A stretch of 64,000 nt of DNA. Origin: BM520 sp964474455. GTDB lineage: Bacteria > Bacteroidota > Bacteroidia > Bacteroidales > BM520. Both the position numbers and the translations under genes were made by a program. The stretch lies in contig CAYYSU010000003.1 of NCBI GenBank assembly GCA_964474455.1, positions 1 through 64,000 on the forward strand. Reading direction: 5' to 3'. The notes under the pieces were generated by a model. The model did no database searches and had not been told where the DNA came from. It was given only the letters and a program-made list of their open reading frames with translations. Shown here in pieces: positions 18,264 to 27,000 of this stretch; the stretch's first letter is position 1; each line of letters starts with the position of its first letter.

Positions 18264-19607
18264 TTACAGCTCCATAGCATTAAGCACTTCTTTTATTTCT
18301 GCTGACAGAGTTGCAATTTCCTTCAATAGTTGCGGGTTATGGCGACGTATTTTGTGTGTTCTTCGGAGTTTTTGTGTTGTCTTATAGAATCTCCTGGAAT
18401 ATTTAAACAGTAAAAAAGAGATTGGAAGAGTAAGAAGATAAATAGCTGACCACAGCCAATTATGAAAAATAGCCTGGAAGATAAAAAATTGAATTATATA
18501 GAACAGAGGTGTGATTAATAGCGCTACTCCAAATTTCATTGAAGATATGAATTGTGGGTCAGGAATTTTTTTTGCAACAAATATTCCGGTAAATATTGGC
18601 AATAAGTGATTAAATCCACCATAAGCGAAAAAGGGAAATAGAAATAGACCGGTGAGAGCCCTTAAAGGTGCCAGGATTTTCTTTATGGCAGGGAAGAATG
18701 ATCTGGGCTCCATATTATGCTCAATGAGGATTGAGTTAATACGTTCTGTTTTTGCATCCAGTTTTTTCAGAAGATCCGGGTTTTCACGAGTATTATCTTC
18801 CACCATTTTGATTATTCTCTTGTCGGCAATAAATCTCTCTGGTTGTTTTCTGCCTTCTAAACCCAGGCGTTCTCTCATGGGTCTATTGTAAAGATATCTG
18901 AGAAGTTCATACATTTCATAATGCTCTTTATCTTTGATATCTATTATGAGAGGTCGTATGCCATCGGCCATAGCATTTTTTAGCGCGATATGTGCTTTTT
19001 GTGAGTTTGTTTGGAACTGCTCTTTAAATTGAGCCACGGGAATAGGTTCTCCAAACTGTATCTGAATTGTTTCATCAAAGTGCTCTGTATCGCTGTAGTA
19101 TATTCCTACCGGGACTACTACTGTTCCCAGTTCAAAATTGTGTTCTTCTTCTGTAATAAAAACTATTCTTGGGATACCTTTTTTAAGTGGCAGGAGTCTT
19201 CTCAATGGATTATGCACTGCTTCTGGAAAAATTGCCAGTGATTTTTTATCTTCAAGTACGTTTTTTGCCTGAGCAAAGACCTGTGTATTATTGGAAAGGT
19301 TTTCTTTTCCATCGCGAATACGATAAATAGGAAGTATTTTTATGCCTTGAAATAACCATGATAGGATTCCCTTTTTGAAGATATCTGCCCGAGCGAGGAA
19401 TACGGGCTGTCCGGGAACAGCATATATTAGTGCCAGCGCATCGATAAGCGCATTTTGATGGTTGGGTCCGAACACCACAGGAGTGTCCTTAGGGATATTT
19501 TCAACTCCACTGACCCATATTTTGCGATGATACAGCCTCATTACGGCATTTGAAAAAAAACGACCTATTGAGTAGCGGTAATCATATTTATGAATAATTT
19601 TTGTCAT
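18264..19607 (-). CDS. Phospholipid/glycerolipid acyltransferase (PlsC-like)
   Basis: The 447-residue membrane protein carries the acyltransferase HX4D motif (NHQNALID, residues about 49-56) and a downstream FPEAVHN block typical of the 1-acyl-glycerol-3-phosphate acyltransferase superfamily. A hydrophobic C-terminal region (about 310-410) with several membrane segments follows, and this makes it longer than a classic PlsC (about 240 residues). It would transfer an acyl chain to a glycerolipid or related acceptor at the inner membrane; the acceptor is not certain. It starts 4 bp after the BASS transporter stop, so the two are almost surely co-transcribed. Confidence 0.83.
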   Translation of the reverse strand: MTKIIHKYDYRYSIGRFFSNAVMRLYHRKIWVSGVENIPKDTPVVFGPNHQNALIDALALIYAVPGQPVFLARADIFKKGILSWLFQGIKILPIYRIRDGKENLSNNTQVFAQAKNVLEDKKSLAIFPEAVHNPLRRLLPLKKGIPRIVFITEEEHNFELGTVVVPVGIYYSDTEHFDETIQIQFGEPIPVAQFKEQFQTNSQKAHIALKNAMADGIRPLIIDIKDKEHYEMYELLRYLYNRPMRERLGLEGRKQPERFIADKRIIKMVEDNTRENPDLLKKLDAKTERINSILIEHNMEPRSFFPAIKKILAPLRALTGLFLFPFFAYGGFNHLLPIFTGIFVAKKIPDPQFISSMKFGVALLITPLFYIIQFFIFQAIFHNWLWSAIYLLTLPISFLLFKYSRRFYKTTQKLRRTHKIRRHNPQLLKEIATLSAEIKEVLNAMEL

Positions 19608-19611
19608 AATC

Positions 19612-20544
19612 TTAATGCAATTTTATTGGTCTTCTATTCCACAGCCATGCGATAGTCATTCCGGAGAGTATATGCCAGATACCCCACCATGCGGCGATAA
19701 ATGCCATCCCTCCAAGATTAAGGCTCTGGTCAAAGATATTGGGATTAAAGATTAGTGCCAGGCCAAGGCCGGAATTTTGGATTCCTGTTTCAATTCCTAT
19801 TGTTCGGCAATTGTTCTGATTAAGTTTAAACAGCCGTGCGAAATTATATCCTCCTACGAGGGCAAAACCATTATGTAGCAGTACAATAATAAAGATATAT
19901 CCTATGTAGTTAATGAAGTGCTCGTAATTGGCTGCGAATGCGCCAATTACAACACCAATAAAAATAAACATCGATGCTATTCTAACTCCTTTTAGGATGC
20001 GTTTTGTAGTATTAGGAAACTTCCAGGAAAAGGTCATTCCAAGGATTACCGGAATGCCCAGCAGAATAGCCACAGTCTTTACCATCTCAATAGGGTCGAT
20101 GGTAATGGGAACCAGCAATGGTGACGATGCCGCATACAGGCCACCCCAGAAGGCAAAGTTTAAAGGCGTGAGAACGATACTGGCAATAGTGCTGAATGCT
20201 GTCATACTAACCGAGAGAGCCACGTTCACTTTTGCCAGTGAGCTAATAAAGTTAGATACATTCCCTCCGGGGCAGGAAGCGACAAGAAGCATTCCAAGAG
20301 CAACTGCTGCCGAAGGCTGAATAATAACGATAAGCAGGTATGTTAATGCCGGAAGTAATAACCACTGGCTTATAATGCCAATAATAGCCGGTTTGGGTCG
20401 CTTAAGAAGCTCTTTAAACTGTGATTGCTTTATGTCGAGAGCCACACCAAACATAATGAACGCAATGGTTATGTTGAGGAAAAAGATACTCTGTTGATTA
20501 AAATTCAGCTTAATGGTGTCTAGTACTTCCAGATTGTCAAACAT
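19612..20544 (-). CDS. BASS-family (bile acid:sodium symporter-like) transporter
   Basis: The 310-residue protein is hydrophobic, with 9-10 predicted transmembrane helices. It shows BASS-family blocks: FGVALDIKQSQFKELLKRPK near the N-terminus, SCPGGNVSNFISSLAKVNVA in the middle and GIETGIQNSGLGLAL towards the C-terminus. The family imports organic anions with sodium. In bacteria the substrates are varied (for example pantoate or other carboxylates), so no substrate is assigned. It lies between a radical SAM gene (24-bp gap) and the acyltransferase (4-bp gap) in one minus-strand run. Confidence 0.87.
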   Translation of the reverse strand: MFDNLEVLDTIKLNFNQQSIFFLNITIAFIMFGVALDIKQSQFKELLKRPKPAIIGIISQWLLLPALTYLLIVIIQPSAAVALGMLLVASCPGGNVSNFISSLAKVNVALSVSMTAFSTIASIVLTPLNFAFWGGLYAASSPLLVPITIDPIEMVKTVAILLGIPVILGMTFSWKFPNTTKRILKGVRIASMFIFIGVVIGAFAANYEHFINYIGYIFIIVLLHNGFALVGGYNFARLFKLNQNNCRTIGIETGIQNSGLGLALIFNPNIFDQSLNLGGMAFIAAWWGIWHILSGMTIAWLWNRRPIKLH

Positions 20545-20568
20545 TGTTTTGGTTTTTGGTTCAATTAT

Positions 20569-21486
20569 TTATTTGGTCTTCTCAAATGGATGCTTTTGAT
20601 AAAAATCCGGCTTAAAGTCATCCTTGCTTTCCAGCTTCTGAACCCATCCCTTTTCAAAACCCAAAAAATCCAGATAGTGAACAACTCTTTGATATTCATT
20701 TTGTTGTATTTCCCTATCCAATGGTGGCATCTCAAAAGCCTTATATACCGGGTAATATTGTGCCATTAAAGATAGACTAATTTTTGGATTTAGCAGATCC
20801 ACAACCTGATTCAGCACCTCTATACTATTGTCGGTGTGTCCAGGTAGTACGAGGTGTCGGATTATTACTCCCTTCACTGCTACTCCTTTATTATCAAGCA
20901 CTAAAGCAGTACCTTTTTGAGTAATCATCTCCTGAATTGCCGCAATGGCCACAGTGTTATAATTGTCTATTCCGGAAAAATTTCGGGCTATGTCATCGTG
21001 TGAATACTTCAGATCTGCAAGATAAACATCAACATACGATTCCAGCTGTTTAAGTGTTTCGGTACTATCGTAGCTATTGGTGTTGTAAACTATTACCGGA
21101 TCATAACCTTTCTCTTTTATACCATTAATAATACTAATCATTTGAGGTATTTGGTGCGACGGGCTCACAAAACCAAGAGAGCTAATGCCTGTATCCAACA
21201 GCTCTATAATCCGGTTAACAGTTTCTTCAAGGCTGATTTTTTTTGCCGGCAGTTTGTTTCCACTAATCTGATGGTTTTGGCAATAGACACATTGCAGGTT
21301 GCAATGTGCGAAGAAAACATTACAAATACCTTCAGTCCCTGAGATAGGTGGTTCCTCTCCCCTATGCCTGCATATAGAACTTATATAAATTGCTGCATCA
21401 AGATTGCAGAATCCTGTTTCTCCATTATTTCTGTCCGCATTGCATTTATGAGGGCACAGATTACAATTTATAGAGAAATAGAGCAT
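20569..21486 (-). CDS. Radical SAM protein of the PflA-like COG1313 group
   Basis: The 305-residue protein has the radical SAM cluster motif CNLQCVYC (C62, C66, C69), which binds a 4Fe-4S cluster and S-adenosylmethionine. It also has an N-terminal cysteine set (C8, C11, C15, C27) typical of the group annotated as putative pyruvate-formate-lyase activating enzymes. No glycyl-radical enzyme gene is next to it, so its substrate is unknown. The TIM-barrel motifs continue with LGFVSPSHQ and YLADLKYS. It is first in the minus-strand run with the BASS transporter and acyltransferase. The 84-bp gap upstream separates it from a divergent lipoprotein gene. Confidence 0.87.
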   Translation of the reverse strand: MLYFSINCNLCPHKCNADRNNGETGFCNLDAAIYISSICRHRGEEPPISGTEGICNVFFAHCNLQCVYCQNHQISGNKLPAKKISLEETVNRIIELLDTGISSLGFVSPSHQIPQMISIINGIKEKGYDPVIVYNTNSYDSTETLKQLESYVDVYLADLKYSHDDIARNFSGIDNYNTVAIAAIQEMITQKGTALVLDNKGVAVKGVIIRHLVLPGHTDNSIEVLNQVVDLLNPKISLSLMAQYYPVYKAFEMPPLDREIQQNEYQRVVHYLDFLGFEKGWVQKLESKDDFKPDFYQKHPFEKTK

Positions 21487-21570
21487 AAAATTTTCAGGTT
21501 AACATTGCGAAATTAAGGATTTTCGTAATTTAGTCCGGTATTTATTGCAAAATACCAAAAAAATATTTTT

Positions 21571-22545
21571 ATGAAACCGAAATACATGACTCAGTCAGGA
21601 GTTATTATTATATTATTTTTTGTAATTACAAGTCTCTCCGGATGCACCTATTATGCTTATAAAGATATACAGGTACTCACCCCCCCCGCTACTCCTATAC
21701 TTTCAAAGGGTAAAAAACTAACGATATTAGAAAACAGTCACAGGGTGGTAAAAGACAGCGCTAAGATGGTTTTGCTGGATACCATCCACAGATATGCGCT
21801 GGAAGGTTTTTTATATTCATTGGTGGATTATGGTAATATTCCTTTTGATGTGGATTCAAGTACCATTATTAATATAAGTCAGGATAAAAAAATATCATAT
21901 AGTGACTGGAAAAAGCTTGACAGTCTGTCAAAAATTCGAGGTGCCGATGTTGTTATTGTTCTTGATGCATCAGATGCTACTTCCAGAAGTGATTTCTTTT
22001 TTAATGATCTGGGATATGTAGAGGCCTGGAAGGATTTCTATATTGCAAATCGCTGGGTGCTGTTGGATCCTTTGACTCAAAGAGTCATACAGGAAGAGAT
22101 AATAATAGATACGCTTACATACACAGAGTATGGTTTTTTCGTCAATGCAACTCAGGAGAAGTTACCTGTTTTAGAGGACGCTATTGCAGAGTTAAGCTGG
22201 GAGACAGGAAGAATGTATGCTGCAAAATATATTCCCACCTGGCAAAATAGTAGTCGCCTATATTATGAATTACCCAAAGATGGTTATAAAAAGGCTATCA
22301 ACGCATTAAAATCTGATAATCTGGATTTGGCAGCAGAGGTTTTCCAAATTTACGCTAATAACAGGAACTCCCGTATTTCTGCTCTGTCAAAATATAATAT
22401 GGCGGTTGTTTGTGAACTCAAAGGAGAGTATGAACTTGCATTAAAGTGGCTTGAAGATTCATATAAAACTAAACCTTACATTACTACAGATGAGTATGTT
22501 AAGGTTATAAAGCGTAGAATTAATGACAAAGAGAGGCTGCAATAA
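21571..22545 (+). CDS. DUF6340-like lipoprotein
   Basis: The 324-residue protein begins with a lipoprotein signal whose lipobox is SLSGC, with the acylated cysteine at residue 25. The body resembles the Bacteroidetes DUF6340 family, which has no known function. A helical TPR-like tail follows (about 250-310: ALKSDNLDLAAEVFQIYANN and ELKGEYELALKWLEDSYKTK). An unbroken run of eight C (21680-21687) falls in codons 37-39, just after the lipobox; a one-base slip there would destroy the reading frame. The gene is transcribed alone, divergently from the radical SAM gene. Confidence 0.75.
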   Translation: MKPKYMTQSGVIIILFFVITSLSGCTYYAYKDIQVLTPPATPILSKGKKLTILENSHRVVKDSAKMVLLDTIHRYALEGFLYSLVDYGNIPFDVDSSTIINISQDKKISYSDWKKLDSLSKIRGADVVIVLDASDATSRSDFFFNDLGYVEAWKDFYIANRWVLLDPLTQRVIQEEIIIDTLTYTEYGFFVNATQEKLPVLEDAIAELSWETGRMYAAKYIPTWQNSSRLYYELPKDGYKKAINALKSDNLDLAAEVFQIYANNRNSRISALSKYNMAVVCELKGEYELALKWLEDSYKTKPYITTDEYVKVIKRRINDKERLQ

Positions 22546-22595
22546 TAGCTCCGAGATTGAACTGAAAAGTAACCTTCTTATAGTTGCTTGTACTT

Positions 22596-22603
22596 TATTT
22601 TTG
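22596..22603 (+). promoter_or_regulatory. Possible -7 element upstream of the rubrerythrin-like gene
   Basis: TATTTTTG matches TAnnTTTG and lies about 80 bp before the ATG at 22685. No TTG is present at the expected spacing, so support is limited. Confidence 0.35.
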
Positions 22604-22684
22604 ACATTACTCTGCATTTATCCTTAAACTAATATGATTAAAATTTGTTAGAATAAAAAAGACTTACAAATACATTATCTTACT

Positions 22685-23182
22685 ATGGAAACCACAAAGA
22701 CATTAGAAATTTTAAAACAAGCTATTCTGCTTGAGAAAAGAGGCATGACATTTTATTCAGCTGCTGCTGAAAAGAGCGAGGATCCTGATGTAAAAAACAT
22801 CTTCCAGACAATGGCTGACGAAGAGAAAGAGCATGTTAGTTTTCTTGCAACACAATATAAAAGTTACGAGAAGGGCGGAAAGTTTATCGATTTAAACATC
22901 CCTACTGATCCGACAATAGCTGATACTGTAATGACTGACACATTGGTAAAAAAAATCAATGCTGCCGGATATGAGGCCGCGGCAATTTCTTCTGCCATAG
23001 AGATGGAAAACAGAGCTATTGATCTTTACTCTTCACGTGCAAAGGAAGCTAGTGATCCTGAAGAGAAGAAATTTTATAATTGGCTTGCGGACTGGGAAAG
23101 AGGTCACCATCAGTTATTATATAAACTGGATCAGGAGTTGAAAAATAAGATCTGGAATGATAATAGTTTCTGGCCGTTCTAA
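22685..23182 (+). CDS. Rubrerythrin-like diiron protein without a rubredoxin domain
   Basis: This 165-residue ferritin-like four-helix protein has two sets of metal ligands. The first is E17 together with the EExxH-type segment ADEEKEH (44-50). The second is a Glu in IEMENRAIDLY (about 105-115) together with E138 and H141 in WERGHH. Rubrerythrins reduce peroxide in anaerobes. The usual C-terminal rubredoxin CxxC knuckles are missing, so an external electron donor would be needed. The role in oxidative-stress defence is inferred from the family. It is transcribed alone and followed by a probable terminator hairpin. Confidence 0.85.
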   Translation: METTKTLEILKQAILLEKRGMTFYSAAAEKSEDPDVKNIFQTMADEEKEHVSFLATQYKSYEKGGKFIDLNIPTDPTIADTVMTDTLVKKINAAGYEAAAISSAIEMENRAIDLYSSRAKEASDPEEKKFYNWLADWERGHHQLLYKLDQELKNKIWNDNSFWPF

Positions 23183-23203
23183 AAGTGTAGTGTTGTACTA
23201 ATG

Positions 23204-23248
23204 AAAAAACGTAGGGATAAACGACTGTTTGTTTCTGCGTTTTTTTTA
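23204..23248 (+). terminator. Probable terminator after the rubrerythrin-like gene
   Basis: AAAAAACGTAG (23204-23214) pairs with CTGCGTTTTTT (23235-23245) with one T-G pair. The 20-nt loop can form a small inner hairpin (AAAC/GTTT). A T run follows. The long loop makes it weaker than the other terminators here. Confidence 0.5.
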
Positions 23249-23410
23249 TTGATTATCAGGTAGTTGAGTCGTGATAATGATTTCATAAAGTATGTTGTCT
23301 GAATACAAATCTCATACTCTTCTGTGAAGTACCTTTTACAAATAGTTTCATCTTTTCAACAATTTAGCTTTAATAGGGTTTTCAAGCCTCGTTATCTCTA
23401 AAAATTATCA

Positions 23411-23418
23411 TACATTTG
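23411..23418 (+). promoter_or_regulatory. -7 promoter element of serC
   Basis: TACATTTG matches TAnnTTTG and ends 51 bp before the serC ATG. It is the best promoter candidate for the serC-serA-DUF1015 group. Confidence 0.5.
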
Positions 23419-23469
23419 CATTAAAATCAATATGTATTTATAAACGCATAAACCCTAAATATTATATCT

Positions 23470-24549
23470 ATGAGAAAGCACATCTTTAACGCAGGACCAT
23501 GTATCCTATCCGAGCCTGCCCGCGAAAACACAGCAAAAGCTGTTCGTGATTTAAATGGTATTGGTATGTCCATCATGGAAGTGAGCCACAGAAGCAAAGA
23601 GTTTCAGGCTATTATGGACGAAACGGTAGATCTCATGAAGGAGCTTCTTGGTGTTCCTGAAGGATATTCTGTTCTTTTCCTTGGTGGTGGAGCAAGTACA
23701 CAGTTTGCAATGATTGCAGCCAACTTCTTGAAAAACAAAGGCGCGTATATTAATACAGGCACCTGGGCAACAAGAGCTATTAAGGAAGCTGAGCTTTATG
23801 GCAAGGATAAAGTAGCTGTTCTTGGCAGTTCTGAAGACAAGGGATTCTCGTATATTCCTAAAGGATATACAATCCCTGCTGATGCTGATTTCTTCCACAT
23901 TACTAGTAACAATACTATTAAAGGTACTCAGATTCGTGAAGATTATGATTCACCCGTTCCATTGTTTGCTGATATGTCATCAGATATTATGAGCCGTCCT
24001 GTAGATGTGAGCAAATATGATATGATATATGGTGGGGCACAGAAAAACCTCGGACCAGCCGGTGTTACTTTTGTGATTATCAAAGATGAGATGCTTGAAA
24101 AAGTTGTGGATCGCCCAATTCCGACAATGCTGAAGTACAGTACTCATGTCAGTAAAGGATCTATGTACAACACTCCTCCTGCAATGAATATTTTTGTTGT
24201 TGGTGAGACACTCAAATGGGTGAAATCTCAGGGTGGTGTTAAAGAGATGGAGCGCAGAGCTATTGAAAAAGCTGACCTCCTTTATGACTATATCGACCAG
24301 AGCGAAATGTTCAGAGGAACCGTTGCTAAAGAAGATCGTTCACTGATGAATATATGCTTTGTTATGGAGCCTAAATATGAGCATCTTCAGGCTGATCTGC
24401 TGGCTCATGCCGCTGCTAATAACATCTCAGGAATCAAGGGTCACAGAAGCGTTGGTGGTTTCCGCGCCAGCTGCTACAACGCACTCGAAAAAGAGAGCGT
24501 AGAATTCCTTGTTAAGGTTCTCAGAGAGTTTGAAGCTAAAAATAAGTAA
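23470..24549 (+). CDS. serC: Phosphoserine aminotransferase
   Basis: SerC converts 3-phosphohydroxypyruvate and glutamate to phosphoserine and 2-oxoglutarate, the second step of serine synthesis. The 359-residue PLP enzyme begins FNAGPCILSEPA, the family N-terminus. It has the cofactor-binding GGGAST loop at 72-77 and the Schiff-base lysine K192 in YGGAQKNLGPAG. The length is normal. serA follows 100 bp downstream with a hairpin between them, then a DUF1015 gene, an arrangement common in Bacteroidetes. The third enzyme, SerB, is not in the window. Confidence 0.96.
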   Translation: MRKHIFNAGPCILSEPARENTAKAVRDLNGIGMSIMEVSHRSKEFQAIMDETVDLMKELLGVPEGYSVLFLGGGASTQFAMIAANFLKNKGAYINTGTWATRAIKEAELYGKDKVAVLGSSEDKGFSYIPKGYTIPADADFFHITSNNTIKGTQIREDYDSPVPLFADMSSDIMSRPVDVSKYDMIYGGAQKNLGPAGVTFVIIKDEMLEKVVDRPIPTMLKYSTHVSKGSMYNTPPAMNIFVVGETLKWVKSQGGVKEMERRAIEKADLLYDYIDQSEMFRGTVAKEDRSLMNICFVMEPKYEHLQADLLAHAAANNISGIKGHRSVGGFRASCYNALEKESVEFLVKVLREFEAKNK

Positions 24550-24575
24550 GATTGAAAAATCATTAAAATAATATG

Positions 24576-24613
24576 AAGGCTCACAACGCATATTTAGTGC
24601 TGCTGTGAGTCTT
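24576..24613 (+). terminator. Hairpin between serC and serA (partial terminator or attenuator)
   Basis: AAGGCTCACA (24576-24585) pairs with TGTGAGTCTT (24604-24613), a 10-bp stem with one G-T pair, and a T-rich stretch follows. An inner GCA/TGC pairing is possible. It could lower serA expression relative to serC or stabilise the serC 3' end. Confidence 0.55.
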
Positions 24614-24649
24614 CTTTTCTTTATTATTTAACCCACAAAAAAATTAACA

Positions 24650-25573
24650 ATGAAAAAAATATTAGTTGCAACAGAGAAGCCTTTCGCACCGGCGGCTGTA
24701 AAAGCTATTAAAGCCGTTATTGATGGCGCTGAAGGATATGAATTATCATTACTTGAAAAATATACCGACAAAGCCCAGCTTCTGGAAGCTGTTGCTGACG
24801 CTGATGCGATTATTATTCGTTCTGATAAAGCCACACGTGAAGTAATTGAGGCAGCAAAAAATCTTAAAGTTATCGTTCGTGCAGGTGCCGGTTTTGACAA
24901 CATAGACCTGCAGGCATGTTCGGACAATGATGTTGTGGCAATGAATACTCCCGGCCAGAACTCCAATGCCGTGGCAGAGCTTGCTCTTGGTATGATGGTT
25001 TTTATGGCTCGCAGTTTCTACAATGGAAAACCCGGTACTGAGCTGAAATGTAAAAAAGTAGGTATTCATGCTTATGGTAACGTGGGAAAAAACCTTGCTC
25101 GTATAGCAAAAGGTTTTGGCATGGAAGTATATGCTTTTGACCCGTTCATCGGAAAATCTGCTATCGAAGCGGATGGTGTTATTGCTATTGATTCCGCTGA
25201 AGAGCTGTATAAAACATGCCAATATATTTCACTGCATATCCCTGCTAACGACAAGACAAAAAAATCCATCAATAAAGAACTTCTCTCCACAATGCCCGAG
25301 AATGGTGTCTTGGTGAACACTGCACGTAAAGAGGTTATCGATGAAGAAGGAATGCTGGAGCTTATGGCCGAGCGTCCCGATTTCAAATATATTAGTGATA
25401 TTGCTCCGGATAACAAGGATGAGTTCGCAGCGAAATTTGAAGGTCGGTTTTTCTTCACTCCAAAGAAAATGGGAGCTCAAACTGCAGAGGCAAACATCAA
25501 CGCCGGCGTTGCAGGTGCTAACCAGATCATCAATTTCCTCGAGAAAGGAGATACAACTTTTAAGGTAAACTAA
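24650..25573 (+). CDS. serA: D-3-phosphoglycerate dehydrogenase (short form, Lys in place of catalytic His)
   Basis: SerA oxidises 3-phosphoglycerate with NAD to start serine synthesis. The 307-residue protein has the two domains of D-2-hydroxyacid dehydrogenases and no C-terminal ACT domain, so serine feedback through ACT is not expected. The NAD loop reads AYGNVG at 141-146, with Ala in place of the first Gly of GxGxxG. The catalytic Arg is R226 (NTARKE). The usual His of the PHIGA motif is replaced by Lys: the segment reads TPKKMGAQTAEAN, with K273 at the His position. Lys-type enzymes of this kind have been described from Entamoeba and related Bacteroidetes sequences. Its position after serC supports the assignment. 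Confidence 0.9.
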   Translation: MKKILVATEKPFAPAAVKAIKAVIDGAEGYELSLLEKYTDKAQLLEAVADADAIIIRSDKATREVIEAAKNLKVIVRAGAGFDNIDLQACSDNDVVAMNTPGQNSNAVAELALGMMVFMARSFYNGKPGTELKCKKVGIHAYGNVGKNLARIAKGFGMEVYAFDPFIGKSAIEADGVIAIDSAEELYKTCQYISLHIPANDKTKKSINKELLSTMPENGVLVNTARKEVIDEEGMLELMAERPDFKYISDIAPDNKDEFAAKFEGRFFFTPKKMGAQTAEANINAGVAGANQIINFLEKGDTTFKVN

Positions 25574-25578
25574 TCGTA

Positions 25579-25632
25579 GGGGCAAACCCACGTGTTTGGC
25601 CCTTTTGATAGGGCGAACCCAAGTGTTCGCCC
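25579..25632. repeat. Tandem palindromic (REP/MITE-like) element between serA and the DUF1015 gene
   Basis: Two related hairpin units lie side by side. Unit 1 (25579-25602) pairs GGGGCAAAC with GTTTGGCCC with one mismatch. Unit 2 (25611-25632) pairs GGGCGAAC with GTTCGCCC perfectly around CCAAGT. The outer arms can also pair with each other (GGGGCAAAC with GTTCGCCCC). It is much more GC-rich than its surroundings and starts 6 bp after the serA stop. It resembles the dispersed GGGGCGAAC-type extragenic palindromes seen in many bacterial genomes. No T-tract follows directly, so it is not a classical terminator. Confidence 0.7.
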
Positions 25633-25650
25633 CAACATAAAAAAAACATT

Positions 25651-26901
25651 ATGGCAATAATAAAACCATTTAAAGGAGTAAGACCTCCAATGGATCTGGC
25701 TGAGAAGGTTGCTTCAAGGCCTTATGATGTATTAAATTCTGATGAAGCCCGCGCAGAAGCTCAAGGGAATCCATACACCCTGCTTCATATCACGAAAGCT
25801 GAGATTGACCTTGAAGCCGGAATCGACGAGCATACAGAGCCTGTTTATCAGAAATCTGTTGACAACTATAAGATGTTCAAAAAGAACAACTGGCTGGTAC
25901 AGGATGAGAAAGAGAAGTATTACATCTATGCTCAAACCATGGACGGCCGCACTCAGTATGGCCTTGTAGCTGCTGCCAGCACCCAGGATTATCTCGACGG
26001 AGTGATTAAAAAGCATGAGCTTACACGCCCTGAAAAAGAGGAAGACAGAATGATAAATGTTCGTCGTAACAATGCGAACATCGAGCCTGTATTTTTTACA
26101 TATCCTGCTAATGATAAAATTGATGATATCGTAAATGATATTATTCGTGATAACGAACCGGTTTATGACTTTACTGCTGATGAAGGTTTTGGACATCATT
26201 TCTGGGTTATTGAAGACGACGCCACTATCGCTGAGATCACGCGCATATTCAAGGAAGAGATTCCCGCAACGTATGTTGCAGATGGCCACCACCGTACTGC
26301 TGCTGCTGCACGTGTTGGCTTAGAGAAGAAAGAGAAAAATCCTGCGCACACCGGTGATGAGGAGTACAATTACTTTCTGGCAGTTCATTTCCCTGACGAT
26401 CAACTTAAGATTATCGATTATAACCGAGTATTGAAGGATCTTAACGGAATGACTCCAGAGGACCTCGTTGAGAAGCTTAGTGAATCTTTCGTTGTTGAGG
26501 AGATGGGTGCTGAGATCTACAAGCCTGAGAAGTTGCATGTCTTCAGCATGTATCTGGAAGGAAAATGGTATAAAATGACAGCAAAAGAAGGCACATACAA
26601 CGACAATGACCCCATCGGGGTTCTGGACGTAACAATCCTTTCAAACCTTGTTCTCGATAAACTTTTCGACATCAAAGATCTTCGTACCAGCAATCGCATT
26701 GATTTCGTTGGTGGTATCCGTGGTCTTGGTGAGTTGAGTAAACGCGTTGACAGCGGTGAGATGAAGGTTGCTTTTGCCCTCTATCCTGTTTCCATGCAAC
26801 AACTCATTGATATTGCCGACACCGGCAACATCATGCCTCCTAAGACTACCTGGTTCGAGCCTAAGCTCCGCAGTGGTCTTGTGATTCATGAACTGGACTA
26901 A
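25651..26901 (+). CDS. DUF1015 family protein
   Basis: The 416-residue protein begins MAIIKPFKGVRPP, as DUF1015 members do. It has family blocks such as ASRPYDVLNSDEAR near residue 20 and a conserved YVADGHHRTAAAARVG segment near residue 209. Its biochemical function is not established. In Bacteroidetes it is regularly found after serC-serA, and it does the same here, 77 bp after serA, so a link to serine metabolism is plausible but unproven. No signal peptide or membrane segment is seen. A strong terminator follows. Confidence 0.85.
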   Translation: MAIIKPFKGVRPPMDLAEKVASRPYDVLNSDEARAEAQGNPYTLLHITKAEIDLEAGIDEHTEPVYQKSVDNYKMFKKNNWLVQDEKEKYYIYAQTMDGRTQYGLVAAASTQDYLDGVIKKHELTRPEKEEDRMINVRRNNANIEPVFFTYPANDKIDDIVNDIIRDNEPVYDFTADEGFGHHFWVIEDDATIAEITRIFKEEIPATYVADGHHRTAAAARVGLEKKEKNPAHTGDEEYNYFLAVHFPDDQLKIIDYNRVLKDLNGMTPEDLVEKLSESFVVEEMGAEIYKPEKLHVFSMYLEGKWYKMTAKEGTYNDNDPIGVLDVTILSNLVLDKLFDIKDLRTSNRIDFVGGIRGLGELSKRVDSGEMKVAFALYPVSMQQLIDIADTGNIMPPKTTWFEPKLRSGLVIHELD

Positions 26902-26920
26902 CATCCAAATCCATTCATAT

Positions 26921-26950
26921 AAAAGCCTGGTTATAACCGGGCTTTTTTTT
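26921..26950 (+). terminator. Intrinsic terminator after the DUF1015 gene
   Basis: AAAAGCCTGG (26921-26930) pairs with CCGGGCTTTT (26937-26946) with one T-G pair and a 6-nt loop, then T continues. It closes the serC-serA-DUF1015 operon. Confidence 0.9.
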
Positions 26951-27000
26951 GCTGTGCTGTTTTCCATCCCAACTCACAAATAAAAAAGACACCCTATGTA

